DNA of 64,000 bases. Origin: Haemonchus contortus. Its lineage: Eukaryota > Nematoda > Chromadorea > Rhabditida > Trichostrongylidae. Shown here in pieces: positions 32,361 through 43,300 of the stretch. The translations under genes were made by a program, and so were the position numbers. The stretch's first letter is position 1. Every line of letters starts with the position of its first letter. The notes under the pieces were generated by a model, which was not told the DNA's origin, did no database searches, and saw nothing but the letters and a program-made list of their open reading frames with translations. The stretch spans positions 23,715,397-23,779,396 of the forward strand of contig LS997563.1 of NCBI GenBank assembly GCA_000469685.2, written 5' to 3'.

Positions 32361-33555
32361 ATATATAATATATATATTGCTTGCAAAATCCTCTTACGGA
32401 GATAGCAACGCAACCCACCTTGCAAATATAGTTATCGACAGCGTTAAGTTTCTTTTTATGCTCCTCGCAATGAGAGTTTTCATGGCAGAAGTATGGAGAA
32501 CCGTCCTCTTGATGTCTTAGTAGACTTGAGCCTGGATTGTCGCTCGTCTCACAAATATTATCACCTGAATAAGAATTCAGCATTTGCCTAGCTCAATTGC
32601 TTGACGGTAAGAATGAAGCAATGAAATGACGAGTCACAGAGAGCGTTTTCTCGTGTGAAAAAATGCAAATTTCCTTCGCCTTTTCGTCAAGGTCACGGAG
32701 ATCCTATTCTTATGCAAAGTCATCTCACATAGTGGTTTTGACTGGTTAAGAACTCTGCATTCTCGCTCAAGCGGTGGTCAACACTCGAATGCGACTAAAA
32801 TCTATCGAAAAATACGTGGTTAGAAGTTTTTCATGATGACATTACTGCATAGCGCTCTTGTTGCTTCTAATATTCTTCCACAAGAGCCGTGTCACACTTG
32901 AGAATAACTCCTCAACTTTACACGGCGCTTGACTGGTATCACAAGCTCCAGCAAAGTTGATCAAGGTTGAAACTTAACACGATGTTCGCCACCGCTCTAT
33001 TTGTCCAATGAAACTGCGTTTGTTTATGGGAAAAATGAGGGATATCTGTCGTATAGTTAGGAATTGATAGCTTCGTGAACTGTTCTGAGTAGCTTTTTTT
33101 GACCAATCGCGATGTTCGTATGATTGTTCCAAGGATCACAACTGCCTCAACGCGAGAGCAGCCAGACCCTAATACCAAAAAGCAATCATTCTCGAACTGT
33201 GTCAAGACCGTGTTGCAAAAATTTTACTTCCTGAAATGGAAACGGTGAATATAACAGAACGCGTTATGACAGAATACTGAAATGAGAAGCTTCAACAGCT
33301 CTTATCACTCGTACTTGCATAGTCGTATATAAAATACCAGTTGGGCGACGCACGATAAAGCGTGCACCAGATGCCCACTACCGCTTACCTACGACTTGTC
33401 AGATGACCAATATGAACAGTGTCGGTTGACTTCGCATTTCATAACTGTTTCCCCACCGCGCTCATGTGACATTCACGCTCTTCGTCGTGCCCACGTGACT
33501 TGTAGAAGGACGCACAAACGGGTATACAAACAGACACACAAAATTACCGCTTTAT
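32361..33555. other. Intergenic DNA without recognisable genes
   Basis: No domain, repeat or RNA gene is recognised between two copies of the composite repeat. Confidence 0.4.
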
Positions 33556-34083
33556 ATACAGAGGAAGTCGGGCCGCCCAGTACACGCCGGGCGTTCCTCC
33601 TTCTTTCAGTTCTATTAATCGGCAACCGCCCCCTCTTCTCCCCCCCCCCCCCAACTGCACACGAAATCCCACACACTCTAAACAACTTTGACGCAGGATC
33701 CAAAAAGAGGGGAGCTGGCATAAGCAGGTCAGCGCCAGAGGTATTTAGGGTGTGCCGATGCATACGCCTACGAATATAAGTGTCCATCGACTGTTTTTCG
33801 TCATGAGAATTATGAACCATCAAAGGTTTAACTGATAGGCAAACAAAGAATTGAGTAGTACTCACAAATGTTCTCAAGTGATAATAACACCATTATCAGA
33901 TGTCGTTATCACTGGACCTTCTTTCCACCACGGGTACATCATTAGTTAAGAATCCCAAACTATTGGCTGTCGGCTGAGCTTTGTCGTAAATGATATCAAA
34001 ACATAAAGTAACCTTGATCTTCCACCGAGTTACAAACCTTGCTGGGTAGCGGTCGTAATCTATATGATAGTCGTAATCATATA

Positions 34084-35327
34084 GGGTGTCCCAAAAGTTT
34101 TGAGAAGATTTATTTGTTTTATTCAACACTAAAAAACTACAACCAAAGGTGAGATCAGTAATCGAGATAGTGGCCCTTATTAGCCACGACGTCCCTGCAC
34201 CGACTGGGCAGAGCAATGATGCCATTTATCCAGAAAGAAGACGAGCGCAACACGATCCATTCATCTACTGCACTTTTGGCCTGACGGTTATGAAGTTTTT
34301 CCCCTGTGAGGTAATATTGTAGACTTCTGGAGGCGTGGTAGTCGCAAGGGCTAAGGTTAGGTGAATACGGAGGATTAGGTAGCCAGGTTATCCCAAGCCT
34401 CTCCAGCTCCTCAGCCGTCACCCTAGCATGATATGGTCGAGCGTTGTCCATCAAAATCAGAAAATTTCCCTGCATTCGGTGTGAAACCGGGGCTCGAGAC
34501 ACCATCTCCCCCAGCTGTTCGCAGAGTTTCCTCGCAGTCACAGCAGTACCCTCAGGTAGGACCTCATAGTAAAAACAGCCGGCGGAGCAGAAGAAGAACG
34601 GGATCATCTCTTTTTTGACGTGTGCCCCACGCTTTGCTACGGCTTCTGGCCTTATGCCGATTGGTAGCCACTGCAACTGCCTGTGTGGGTTTTCATGAGA
34701 AATCCACTTCTCATCCTGAGCGATGATGAAGCTCGTCTAAGCCACCGATCGCTTGCGGTCGATTAGCTTCCAGCACACATAGACCGACGCTCGCTCTCAG
34801 TCATGGTGTGGGGGATAACTGCAGTAAGTGCTGCGCGAAAGCGACGTCTGCGTAGGATATCGTGGATGGTGGAACGGGGAGCAGAGGTCGTGCTCTCTAT
34901 TTCACTCAAGCTTTGAGATGAATTGCTTTGGACGTAGGCTAAGACAATGTCGGTCTTGGTGTAACGTGGACGTCCGCTCCGTGGCGCTTCGTCGAAGTAA
35001 ATCCCTCCTCTAGAGAAGCGACTATACCACCTATACCAGGTGGCGAGAGAAGGTGCAGAACTGCCCATCCATTACTGCAATTTATTCCGGGCTTGAGCGG
35101 CGGTCGTAATGAAGCAGAGGGTGTAGTCGTAGTCGTGTCGGTTGGACATAATTCAAATAATTATAACTCACTTCCAAAGATGAAGTGCAATACTGTTCTA
35201 TTGTTTTGACGATCTACCAAGAGTGCCCTTTTCCTGCTCTTTTTTCCGTGGCTCTGCTTCGGCGCTTTCTTGCGCAACATGGTTGGAAATTCATGACCAA
35301 AATTTTCTCAAAACTTCTGGAACACCC
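34084..35327 (-). mobile_element. Mariner element, full length (1244 bp), inserted in composite repeat
   Basis: The termini GGGTGTCCCAAAAGTTTTGAGA and, in reverse complement, GGGTGTTCCAGAAGTTTTGAGA are flanked by TA (34082-34083, 35328-35329). Both the length and the single minus-strand transposase gene fit the mariner family. The host sequence around it belongs to the composite repeat, so the mariner is the younger insertion. Confidence 0.9.
34155..35149 (-). pseudogene. Mariner transposase (DD34D type) with stops and a frameshift
   Basis: The reading runs from ATG at 35147-35149 to a TGA at 34155. The N-terminal half has the helix-turn-helix region (ATWYRWYSRFSRGG, APRSGRPRYTK, APRSTIHDIL). 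The catalytic core shows QDEKWISHENP (first Asp, about 34704-34715), LMDNARPYHARV (second Asp) and PPYSPNLSPCDYH (third Asp retained in CDYH; the nearby SPD is SPN). The tail is PSRCRDVVANKGHYLDY. It is disabled by an in-frame TAA at 35072-35074 (codon 26), a frame change near 34770 and a TAG at 34737-34739. The length of about 330 residues is normal for mariner. Confidence 0.9.
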
Positions 35328-36166
35328 TACCACAGGAGTTAAATTTAATTGGTAAGTGCTTTTATCAATCGTTATCAGCTGTTATTAGTTCCTATCATCG
35401 GTCGTCTAAGTTCCCGCCATACTCTACATCACATGCCAAGCTGTCAATGCTTCACTATTAGTGCCATTATTATAGTGGCTCTACGCTTTCCAGTATTTTC
35501 ATGAGCCCTTATCAGTTTTATCAGCTCCTGGTCTGTCACCAACCGTTCTCGATCCCGTCACCGAGTACCTACGATCTTGTCACTTCTTACATAACCTATT
35601 AAAATTCCAAGATTCCATTATTAACAGAAAGTGCGTTACAGATCTAGTGACTCTCGCCTTCTATGGTTTCTTATCAGTCCCTATCACTTGCTATCATTCC
35701 CTCTCACCAATCATCAACGATTGCATCACATCCTACACCACCTGCCGAAGTGCCAAGGTCTCGCCGTTAGCATGAAGGGCGTTACATACCTAGTTGTTTC
35801 TGCCTTATATGTCTCGCTATCAGTCCCTATCAATTGTTGTCAATCCCTGTCACCGAACATTTGCGGTCCCTTCACATCCCCACCAATAAAGTGCTAAGGC
35901 TTTGCCGTTCACATGAAGGGAGTTATGGATCCTATTTATTTTGCCTTTTAAGGCTCCCTATCAATTTCTATATATTGTTGTCATTTCCTATCACACATAA
36001 CACACCATAAATGTTCCCATCCCTATGTCTATCTTTCTTCCAAATTTGAATGCACTAGGTCCAGTGGGACAGGAGTTATTAACTTCCTGTCAGACGAACA
36101 CATACACAAACACACCAACAGACACACTTACAGTTGGTCGATTATATAAGTAGGATATGAGTACTA

Positions 36167-37410
36167 CAGGGTGTCCCAAAATTATTGGCGCCCAAATTCA
36201 GGAACTTTTAAGGTAGAAATAATATATCAAATTCACATAACCTGTTATTAATTAGTTGCATAAGAAGGTTTCCTTGCAATATGCATGGCTACTGATGTGA
36301 AACTCCCAATATCTTTCAGATGGAGGAGGCTCATTCAATGCCACTTGCAATCATTGACACGCGAGAGGTGGAAGGGCGTTATGAAATTCTTTGGGATTTT
36401 TGTAATAACCGTATAGGAGGCATTAAGCGATACAGGAAAAAAATGAGTCAGAGACAAACTAGGAAAGATAGAAAGGTAGAATGTTTCTGAAGATAGTACT
36501 AGTAAAATGGTCCGTCTGCCAATCGGTCGGGATTCTGGGTGACCCATCAAAAGGAAGTCAGCGGGCACGGCTTACAGGAGTTATCGCGATGGAAGAATGT
36601 CATGCAGGAGCTCCACTGTCGTTCCTATCGTATGCAGAAATTTCGCTTCAATTCTGATCTCAACAGATACTGCTGGGCCAAAAATGCAAAAGGTCGAAAG
36701 TGGTGGCACGCAACCATTCGTCGTTTTCTGTGGTCAAGAAATTTTTTAAGATAAAGCCATTTCTCAACAACCAAAACGTTCGCGTTCTGGAAAGAAACGC
36801 CTAGCGGGTAATATCTCACAAAATGGTTGCCATCAGAATGGTAAAATGATGTTTTCCGAGGAAATCACTGGCAAGGGTGAGCCGCTCATGGTTTCTTCGG
36901 TTCAGGCATGAAAATTGACCAAGACCAGTACTCAAACGGCGTACTGATGGAAGTAAATGAAGCACTGATCCGACTTCTTTTCATGGAAAATCTCGTAGTC
37001 CTTCCAGCGGGACGTTTCTCCAGCCCACAGAGCCAAGCTTGCCCGCGAGCGGTGCCGACGACAGCTGCCCGATTTTATTGGTGAAGAGGGATGGTCATCC
37101 TATTTTTCAGAACTTTCCCTGATTAGAAGAAGACCTGTCGAATTCGCAGTCCCAGTTTGCAGTCCTAGAATGTAAAGGCTGAAGAATGGCTGGGAACAAA
37201 TCAAGGAGGATACCTGCGTGCCACATGCGATCAAGTCGAGGGCAAACTTTGACTTCTACCCGCGCTCATGGGGGATATTATTAAAGTCGACTGTAGCATG
37301 TTGTAGCACATAGTGCTGGCTAACTTGCACAGAGATTCCATCGTCTTTCGTAGTTGAGAAGCTTGAAATATATTGCTATAAATCGGCGCCAATAATTTTG
37401 GGACACCCTG
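36167..37410 (+). mobile_element. Mariner-like element, complete ends (1244 bp), DD37D-like
   Basis: The termini CAGGGTGTCCCAAAATTATT (and GGCGCC beyond) and their complement are flanked by TA at 36165-36166 and 37411-37412. The same family is found split at 9676-10110 and 13812-14310. The coding region on the plus strand is decayed: WVTHQKEVSG near 36536, then a block around AKNAKGRKWW. The reading near 37020-37120 has PAHRAKLARERCRRQLPDFI. The spacing between the second Asp region and the expected third Asp suits the maT/DD37D branch, but the third acidic residue is not preserved. Confidence 0.8.
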
Positions 37411-37412
37411 TA

Positions 37413-38470
37413 CAGCAACATTGGCTGTTATTGTGTCAATCCGCGAAGGTTGTTACAATTACTGGACTGTGTTTGTTAACCGTATTCTGGTGATGTGTTT
37501 GTCACCGGAGTACCAGAAGCACGTTTTGCATATTTTTGATCCTCCGTTCTCTCTCTATGCAATGGTAGGGATATGCAATGACTAGAAACGTGGAGTGTGC
37601 GGAAAGAGAAAAGAAAATTAGGAAAAACCAAGTTGAGGTTTAGTACGCAAAAGAAATCACTAGTGAATGCTAATGTAAAAGCGTCTCCAAACGCTACGAA
37701 TATTTTGGAGAAAGTTCAAGAACTCGGTTCCGCAAAGAATTTTAGAGGAGCTGTTCCGCAATGCCTTTGATCCAAAGTACGCGTGATGATTATAATTAAG
37801 TTGTGAATTGCCAACTTTATGTTCGAATACATAAGAAAAAATGTGTCCTCACATCGATTCAGATAGAAAGAAATTTTATGTCTATGGATAAATTGTTTAG
37901 TTTGTGTTTAGTGTTTAAAGAACAATATTGCGAGATATCGCAAGGTGTTTGCAGGTAATTGATTCCGCAAGATGTCTTCAGATTATTGATGGGAAAGAAT
38001 TGTCCGACGCACCCTCTTGTAAAGAGTGCCTTGGACAACTCGAAAAATCATGCATCAAAACAGCACCTGGATTGCACCGTTTTGGGCATCATTTTGAAAA
38101 TTAGGTGTCCTGCCGCTTTTCCAGTGTTAAACAATATTTTTCCGAAACATCATCTTCAATTCTTACATTCATTTCAAACGGCAAGCATCGCATCTATCAC
38201 AACCATCTAACTTATAGTGATAAGTGACCACTGACCCGAGAAGGAAAGTTTAGTTCTGAGTTGGGTCATTTCGCTTCTCCACTCACTCGTCTGTGGAGTG
38301 ACCTCGCTTAATTGGTTGGTCCTGACCTCTCCTGATTTAGATGAGCTTATACGATTCTATGATTTGGAAACCTTACTACTATTATTAGTGCAAAGCATTT
38401 CTTGACCTAATAAGACAAAAAATAATCAGGCTTTTGACTTGATGTTTTAATAACTACTCCTTTAACGCCG
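37413..38470. other. Intergenic DNA without recognisable genes
   Basis: One short frame (37959-38210, plus) has no recognised motif. No repeat shared with the rest of the window was found. Confidence 0.4.
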
Positions 38471-38594
38471 CAGTACGCGATGCGAAAGTCTCAGAGGGAT
38501 GACGATTTACGGACAAATTTTCTGTCTCGGACGGGACTCGAATACATACTTGCGCTTTCCGGGCACCGTGCCCTATCCCTTACACTACCGAGAC
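38470..38594 (-). mobile_element. tRNA-like SINE or tRNA relic, family 2, minus copy
   Basis: On the minus strand 38594-38524 forms a 71 nt tRNA-like figure. It has a perfect 7 bp acceptor stem (GTCTCGG with CCGAGAC), a 4 bp D stem (GTGT/GCAC) with a GG-containing loop, an A box TAGTGTAAGGG, and a B-box-like ATTCGAGTCC exactly 44 nt downstream. The anticodon stem is only 4 bp, the anticodon loop lacks U33, and the T stem pairs at 3 of 5 positions, so a working tRNA is unlikely. The downstream tail (AAAATTTGTCCGTAAATCG.CATCC) is shared with the plus-strand copy at 38660-38750, which indicates a retroposed family. Confidence 0.6.
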
Positions 38595-38654
38595 CCCACC
38601 TGCCGTCACCTTCTTAATGGCTTATACGCCATTATCAGCACTCACACCTACAAC

Positions 38655-38750
38655 GCAGCCCGAAAAGCACAAGTAAGGGTTCGAGTCCCGTCCGAAACTG
38701 AAGTTTTGTCCTTAAATCGCCATCCTTGTGGATCAGACTTATGACATCGT
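38655..38750 (+). mobile_element. tRNA-like SINE, family 2, plus copy (5' degraded)
   Basis: The sequence GCCCGAAAAGCACAAGTAAG, the perfect B box GGTTCGAGTCC (38678-38688), CCGTCCGAAAC and the tail TTTTGTCCTTAAATCGCCATCC match the minus copy at 38470-38560 in the same order. The 5' half with the A box is lost. The two copies form an inverted pair about 60 bp apart. Confidence 0.6.
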
Positions 38751-40120
38751 GATCCATGCTCCAAAACTAATGCAGTCGGACAATACCTTCCAGTAGAATG
38801 CATAACGGTACGCAAGTGACAATATGCCCGCGTAATGACAAACACAATGCAGAATCGTTTCATGCTGCTTTTCTTCATTCTTAAAAACGCCTTATGGTGT
38901 TAAACGTAAAGACAAAGCGACACAAGATGTCGAATCATTCGTGAAAGATGTGTTCTGCGAAATACTATTATAGTTCCCTTCAGACGAGATTGAAACTTGA
39001 CTCTTACATGAATCTGTTTTCGCTCTGGTTTTTAGACCTTACAGCGTCGTAAGTTCGCTTCACTTCTATTATTCTAAACTGTAACGAAGTTGCTAAGACA
39101 TAAAACGCAATTCAGCTTAGTCCGTCAGAGAATTAAGAATGGACCTATCAAAAAAGGTACCCCAAAGGCGAGTGGGTGTAGGTACAAAGTGACCCAGTTG
39201 ACTTCACTTATTCCTGAGTTTCCCATCCACATTTGATTAGTTATCCGTGTGCAACTTTAAATATCGGCAGGTTGACAGACCGCTGTCGCGAGCTAGTTGA
39301 TGAGCTGGCGCGCATATTAATAGATTTCTGTGCCGTGCAGAAAAATACCGACCACGGCGCCAGGTCATTGTTTGCCTCGGCAACCGGCTGATATAGTTTG
39401 CAGTCGTTCCTTAGCGCCAACCGTATCTTATTTTCTCTGCCTATGATCCACGTACTGGTTGCTCTCACCGAATAGAGGAAGGATTGCTGAATCTTACTCG
39501 ACGAGAAAACAACTGAGTTTTACGATATAAAGTTATTGTGGTTCCAATAGACCTAAAGGGCAAATTTCGTAACAGTTGTCGTGGTGCGTTTGGATATATA
39601 TCACGTAATGTCGATAGTAAGCGAATCTTTAAATGCGCTGACTCGCATGTACTCGCTATCATGCCACGAATTTACGGAAACGTTATCTCATCTCCTCTTA
39701 AAGTGTCATGGCCAGAACACGATTTGGCTTTGTTTTCAGCTACCTACCGCAAACAAAGGCTAGTGGAAAATGCAGAGCTGTGCCGCACTAGGCAGCTGCC
39801 ATACAATATTATCCACAAATCTGCACGCTGAAATCGTGCCACCGAAACATAAATAAGTGGAAGGTAATGGGCCAGCGAGAATAAAAGTGTGGCGGCTGTG
39901 ATTGCTCGATCATAGCCCCAGCCTGTCACCATTGTTGAGGAAATTCGGGAACGTGTTAGTGAAGCAATAGCTCTAGCTCTAGTTGCTCGCTGTGAGCTAG
40001 GCAAGACAACGAAAGCCCGAACTGCGAAAGTTTGTCAGGCAAACGTGGCTATGGACGAATAGCGAGAAGGAGAGGTTCTAATGGATGAATCTTTTCGATA
40101 AGTTGACTGATAGCCGTAGA
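38751..40120. other. Intergenic DNA without recognisable genes
   Basis: Overlapping frames between 39240 and 40004 lack motifs and true start contexts. I see no supported gene. Confidence 0.4.
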
Positions 40121-40123
40121 ATA

Positions 40124-40197
40124 GGCAGGGATAGCCGAGTGGATAAGAGTGTAGGCTCACGTTTGCACTTAGATGCAGTGCGACTTCGATCCCTGCC
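40124..40197 (+). other. tRNA-like head at the 5' end of an RTE-like element
   Basis: GGCAGGG (40124-40130) and CCCTGCC (40191-40197) can pair perfectly. An A box TAGCCGAGTGG lies at 40132-40142 and a B-box-like GACTTCGATCC at 40182-40192. The spacing of 50 nt is larger than standard and the acceptor strand overlaps the B box, so a functional tRNA is not supported. Immediately downstream lies the leader of the CFDP2/BovB-like element, so this is either its 5' end with an internal Pol III-like promoter or a neighbouring SINE relic. Confidence 0.45.
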
Positions 40198-42558
40198 GAG
40201 GCAACTCCATGCCTTGTAAAAATTGCAAGAATGGTATCGGTTCCAACGTCAGGTCCCGGTTGGCAGGCCGGCTGATAGAGGAATCAGTCACAACAAATAT
40301 GTCTAAAGTCTCAAAGAGTATCAGTGATAAAGCTAAGACGTCTCCCGGAAGTGGGGCACAGAACCCCTGCCTAAGATTCTGTGGAGATTACGCGAGGGCT
40401 ACTGAGCAGTGAACGACCTCGGCCAAAGAAGTTAGTTCGAATAGGGACTCTAAATGTGGGATCGCTTACTGGAAAGTCCCGGGAAGTCGCTGATTTTATG
40501 AAGTGCAGGACTTCCAAGTCCTATGCCTTCAGGAGCCCCGCTGGAAGGGAGCAAAGGTCGGAGAAATTAGAGAGGGTGTCAAACTATTCTGCAACGGAGA
40601 AATTGGAGAGGGTGCCAAACTATTCTACAGCGGAGAAGATATCAAACGAAATGGCCTGGCCATAGCAGTGACAGAGCCTCTGTAAGATTTTGTCTCCGCC
40701 TTCAACAGGATCAGCAGTCGAATCATGGCTGTGAGGATAGACACGGAGGGGTACTGGACAATAATATCTGTGTACGCACCACAAGCTGGCTGCCCCGTCT
40801 ACGAAAACGATGTTCTATCTAAGCCTTGACGAGGCCATCCGATCAGTTCTGGAGGGGGAGTATCTCACCAGAGCAGGTGGTCTGAATGGGCACGTCGGCC
40901 GTGAAGGGAGGGGACTGGAAAGGGTACATGGAGGTAGAAGAGTAGGAGTCAGAAACGAAGAAGGAGAGAGGTCTTGCCCTGGACATAGCCCACGACTTGG
41001 CAATCTGTAGCACCTTTTTTGAGAAAAGGAAGTTTCAGAAGGTAATATACAGCAGTGGAAGGAAAGAAACGGGATCATGTGCTAGTAGGAAGATCGTCCC
41101 TCAAAAGTGTAAAAGACATCAAGCTACTGTCCGGAGAAGATCTGGCTCCACAGCAAAGACCTATTCTAGCAGACATAACCATCGATCTTCCTAAGGAATC
41201 AAGGACAAGAACGGAACGGAGGATCCTGGTGGAAGCTCAACCGAGTCGAAAGAGAAGACCTCAAAGAGAAAGTACTAGAAGCTAGACTTTCAAATCCCGA
41301 AGGGCCGATCCTGACCTGGAACAACGCTGTGAAGGTCACCCTGCGATGTGCAAAGGAAACGCTCAGGGAAACTCGAGGTGATTTCCAAGGGGACAAGGAG
41401 GTACGGTTTTGGAATGATGAAGTTTAACGAGTTGTTGAGCAGAAGAAATCAGCTTACAAGCGCTGGCGAAGGAGACGAGCTCCGGAGGACCTAGCTGCCT
41501 ACAGAACTTCCAAGAGGCTCGCCAAGGCTGCTGTCGCGAAGGCGAAGAACACGGAAATGGACGCCTTGTGTGACAAACTCGGCAGTCTAGAAGGAGAGAA
41601 GTTGCCCCGATGTCCTGAAGAGCGCGTCATCGCGCCATTCAGGACATCGGGGTAGTGAAGTCCGTCAGGAACGCGAGGGTGCAATGCTGAGGAAGCCTAG
41701 CGAGGTCAGGCGCAGGTGCAAGGAATATTTCGACGGGCTCCTGAACGAAGAACTTGCCCGTAAGAACAGCTCCCAATTGGAGGCAACGGCTGGCCCCATC
41801 AACCTCTAGACAGACAGTGAGGTGCAACAGAGAAATGGGAAAGATAAAGGTTGAGAAGGCAACTGGTTCGGATGGAGTACCGATCGAAGCGTGGAAGGCG
41901 CTCGGAGAGCACGGGATAAAATAGCTCACTCGATTCCTGAACACTGTGACCATTAAAGGAAGAACCCCAGATGCGTGGAGGAGGAGTACTATCGTTCCCA
42001 TCTTCAAGCAGAAGGGGGACGCAATGGAGTGTTCCAACTACCGGGGAGTCAGGTTGACCGCTCACACGATGAAACTGTACGAGCGGCTCGTCGACTCAAG
42101 ATTGAGAGAATTGGTTCCAATCTCACAGGAGCAGTTTGGCTTCATGCCTCAAAGGTCTACAACGGATGCCATATTCATAGCTAGGCAAGTTATGGAGAAG
42201 TATCGAGAAAAGTGGAGACCCCTCTAGCCTTCTCGACCTGGAGAAGGCTTTCAACCTTCTCCCACGACAAGTCCTCTGGAGAGCGCTCCGAAAACGAAGG
42301 GTTCCAGAACATCTGATCTCTCCGGTGGAGGACATGTACGATGGCTCCACCACCACAAAGTTGTTCGAGGCTCAAGGTAAGCGACCAGGAGTCTCAGAAA
42401 AGAGATGGAGGGACGTGATCAAGAAGGACCTTTCCGAAGCCAAGGTGATGGCAGAAGGTGCCGTAGATAGAATGAAATGGAGACGGCCGACAAGAACAGC
42501 GGACCCTGCGACGGTGCGGGATTAACGCTAGGGAGAAGAAGAAGAAGAAGAAGACGCT
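40198..42558 (+). mobile_element. RTE (BovB/CFDP2-like) retrotransposon, internally deleted
   Basis: The element has a leader (about 40198-40420), an endonuclease and RT coding remnant, and a 3' end with AACGCTAGGG and a short (GAA)n tail (about 42537-42558). Microsatellite-like tails are characteristic of RTE elements. It belongs to a different family from the RTE at 10.1-13.8 kb. The coding region is interrupted by stops, frameshifts and a deletion that removes the catalytic RT palm. The boundary upstream may include the tRNA-like head at 40124. Confidence 0.8.
40420..42525 (+). pseudogene. BovB/CFDP2-like endonuclease-RT, decayed
   Basis: The endonuclease N-terminus reads VRIGTLNVGSLTGKSREV (about 40439) and, in a shifted frame, CLQEPRWKGAKVGEI. 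Blocks IISVYAPQAGCP, AGGLNGHVGREGRG and LAICSTFF follow as expected for this endonuclease family (a Gly replaces the Asp of GDxNGHVG). The RT region has GRTPDAWRRSTIVPIFKQKG, CSNYRGVRLTAHTMKLYERL and QFGFMPQRSTTDAIFI (about 41945-42200). After the motif preceding FD.VPR the sequence jumps to the C-terminal EKRWRDVIKKDLSEAK and DRMKWRRPTRTADPATVRD. The YADD-containing palm is therefore missing. Confidence 0.8.
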
Positions 42559-43300
42559 GTAGAACTGTTGGGATGCAGAGAAGTCTGTCGCTGATGCAAA
42601 AAATGCTCATTATGTTGATGTCAGCGAGAATCTCGAAATGTGTGATGGAGATTGATACTTTCAGTGTCTTGCTAAAGCTCGCCATCGCTAGATCGAGAAT
42701 ATTGAGAATGGCTTGAACAATAAAAGTGGCTATCTTTCAAGAGACCACTAGAAGCAGCAAAACGTTTGTCCATTCTATCTATGTATCTTCTATCTTGCGA
42801 CTTGCCCGTGGGCGCTGCCGTATAGAACAGAACAGTGAGAAAACGGGAATAGCCTCAAAGGAAATGACGTTTGGCTAGGCAGATGGTGTGACGAATTGGA
42901 AGCTGATGTGTGGAAGTCATGGTGCTAGAATTTCGCAGCATGGTCGAAAAGGTCTTTAGATTATATCGCCTCTAAAAGGTGCCTGAGAGCTGACGGCAGA
43001 GTATTGTCACTCCGATGTGGACTCTTGCGGCTGCAGACGCTGTTGCCCAATTCACCTAGTACAGTATTAAGATCTTCTGTAGACGACCGCACTTAAGAAC
43101 TCGTAAGGTTTCTCATCAATCAATGCTTCGTCGCCGATTGCAGCACCACCGATGCCATACAGCTCACCTCTCCTAAGAAGGCATACCAAGGAGCAGAGGA
43201 GATGTCAATGCGATTCTCTTCTGTCGACCTGAGAAAGGTCGCGCGTGAGGTGGTACAATATTCTTTGAAACAGCACGGGGATATGAAAAATTCACAGAGG
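42559..43300 (+). pseudogene. RT-element fragment, third family
   Basis: The plus-strand frames give NAHYVDVSENLEMCDGDRY, FQCLAKARHR, LEADVWKSW, then CSTTDAIQLTSPKKA and SSVDLRKVAREVVQYSLKQH. These align to the linker and RT motif A region of a CFDP2/LINE-like endonuclease-RT whose usual words are HY.DVNE.LE...GERYLYRLAK, GPDDLAADLWK and LDLEKAFDRVPREV. It is only a middle piece, with many stops. The same region occurs in the minus-strand fragment at 47372-48560. It begins directly after the (GAA)n tail of the preceding element. Confidence 0.65.

Larger units (their letters stand above)
33556..36150 (+). repeat. Composite repeat, copy 4, interrupted by a mariner
   Basis: The leader CGGGCCGCCCAGTACACGCC, the GAAAAGAGGGG-like and TTATCAGATGTCGTTATCA blocks, CTATTGGCTGTCGGCTGAGC and GGGTAGCGGTCGTAAT lie at 33570-34060. 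A mariner (34084-35327) follows, and the repeat resumes with GGTAAGTGCTTTTATC. From about 35480 to 35960 there are three TTATC-rich tandem units of 150-190 bp (CCTATCA..., GTCACATCC, AAGTGC.AAGG, AAGGGCGTTACA). One ~145 bp unit and a (CA)n tail end at about 36150. Confidence 0.65.

Noticed and set aside
33473..33877. 134-codon minus-strand frame
   Set aside because: It overlaps the shared leader of the composite repeat, includes the C-tract translated as glycines, and has no domain.
38524..38594. Functional tRNA gene on the minus strand
   Set aside because: The acceptor stem, D stem and boxes fit, but the anticodon stem is short, U33 is missing and the T stem is broken. The downstream tail is shared with another copy, which indicates a retroposon.
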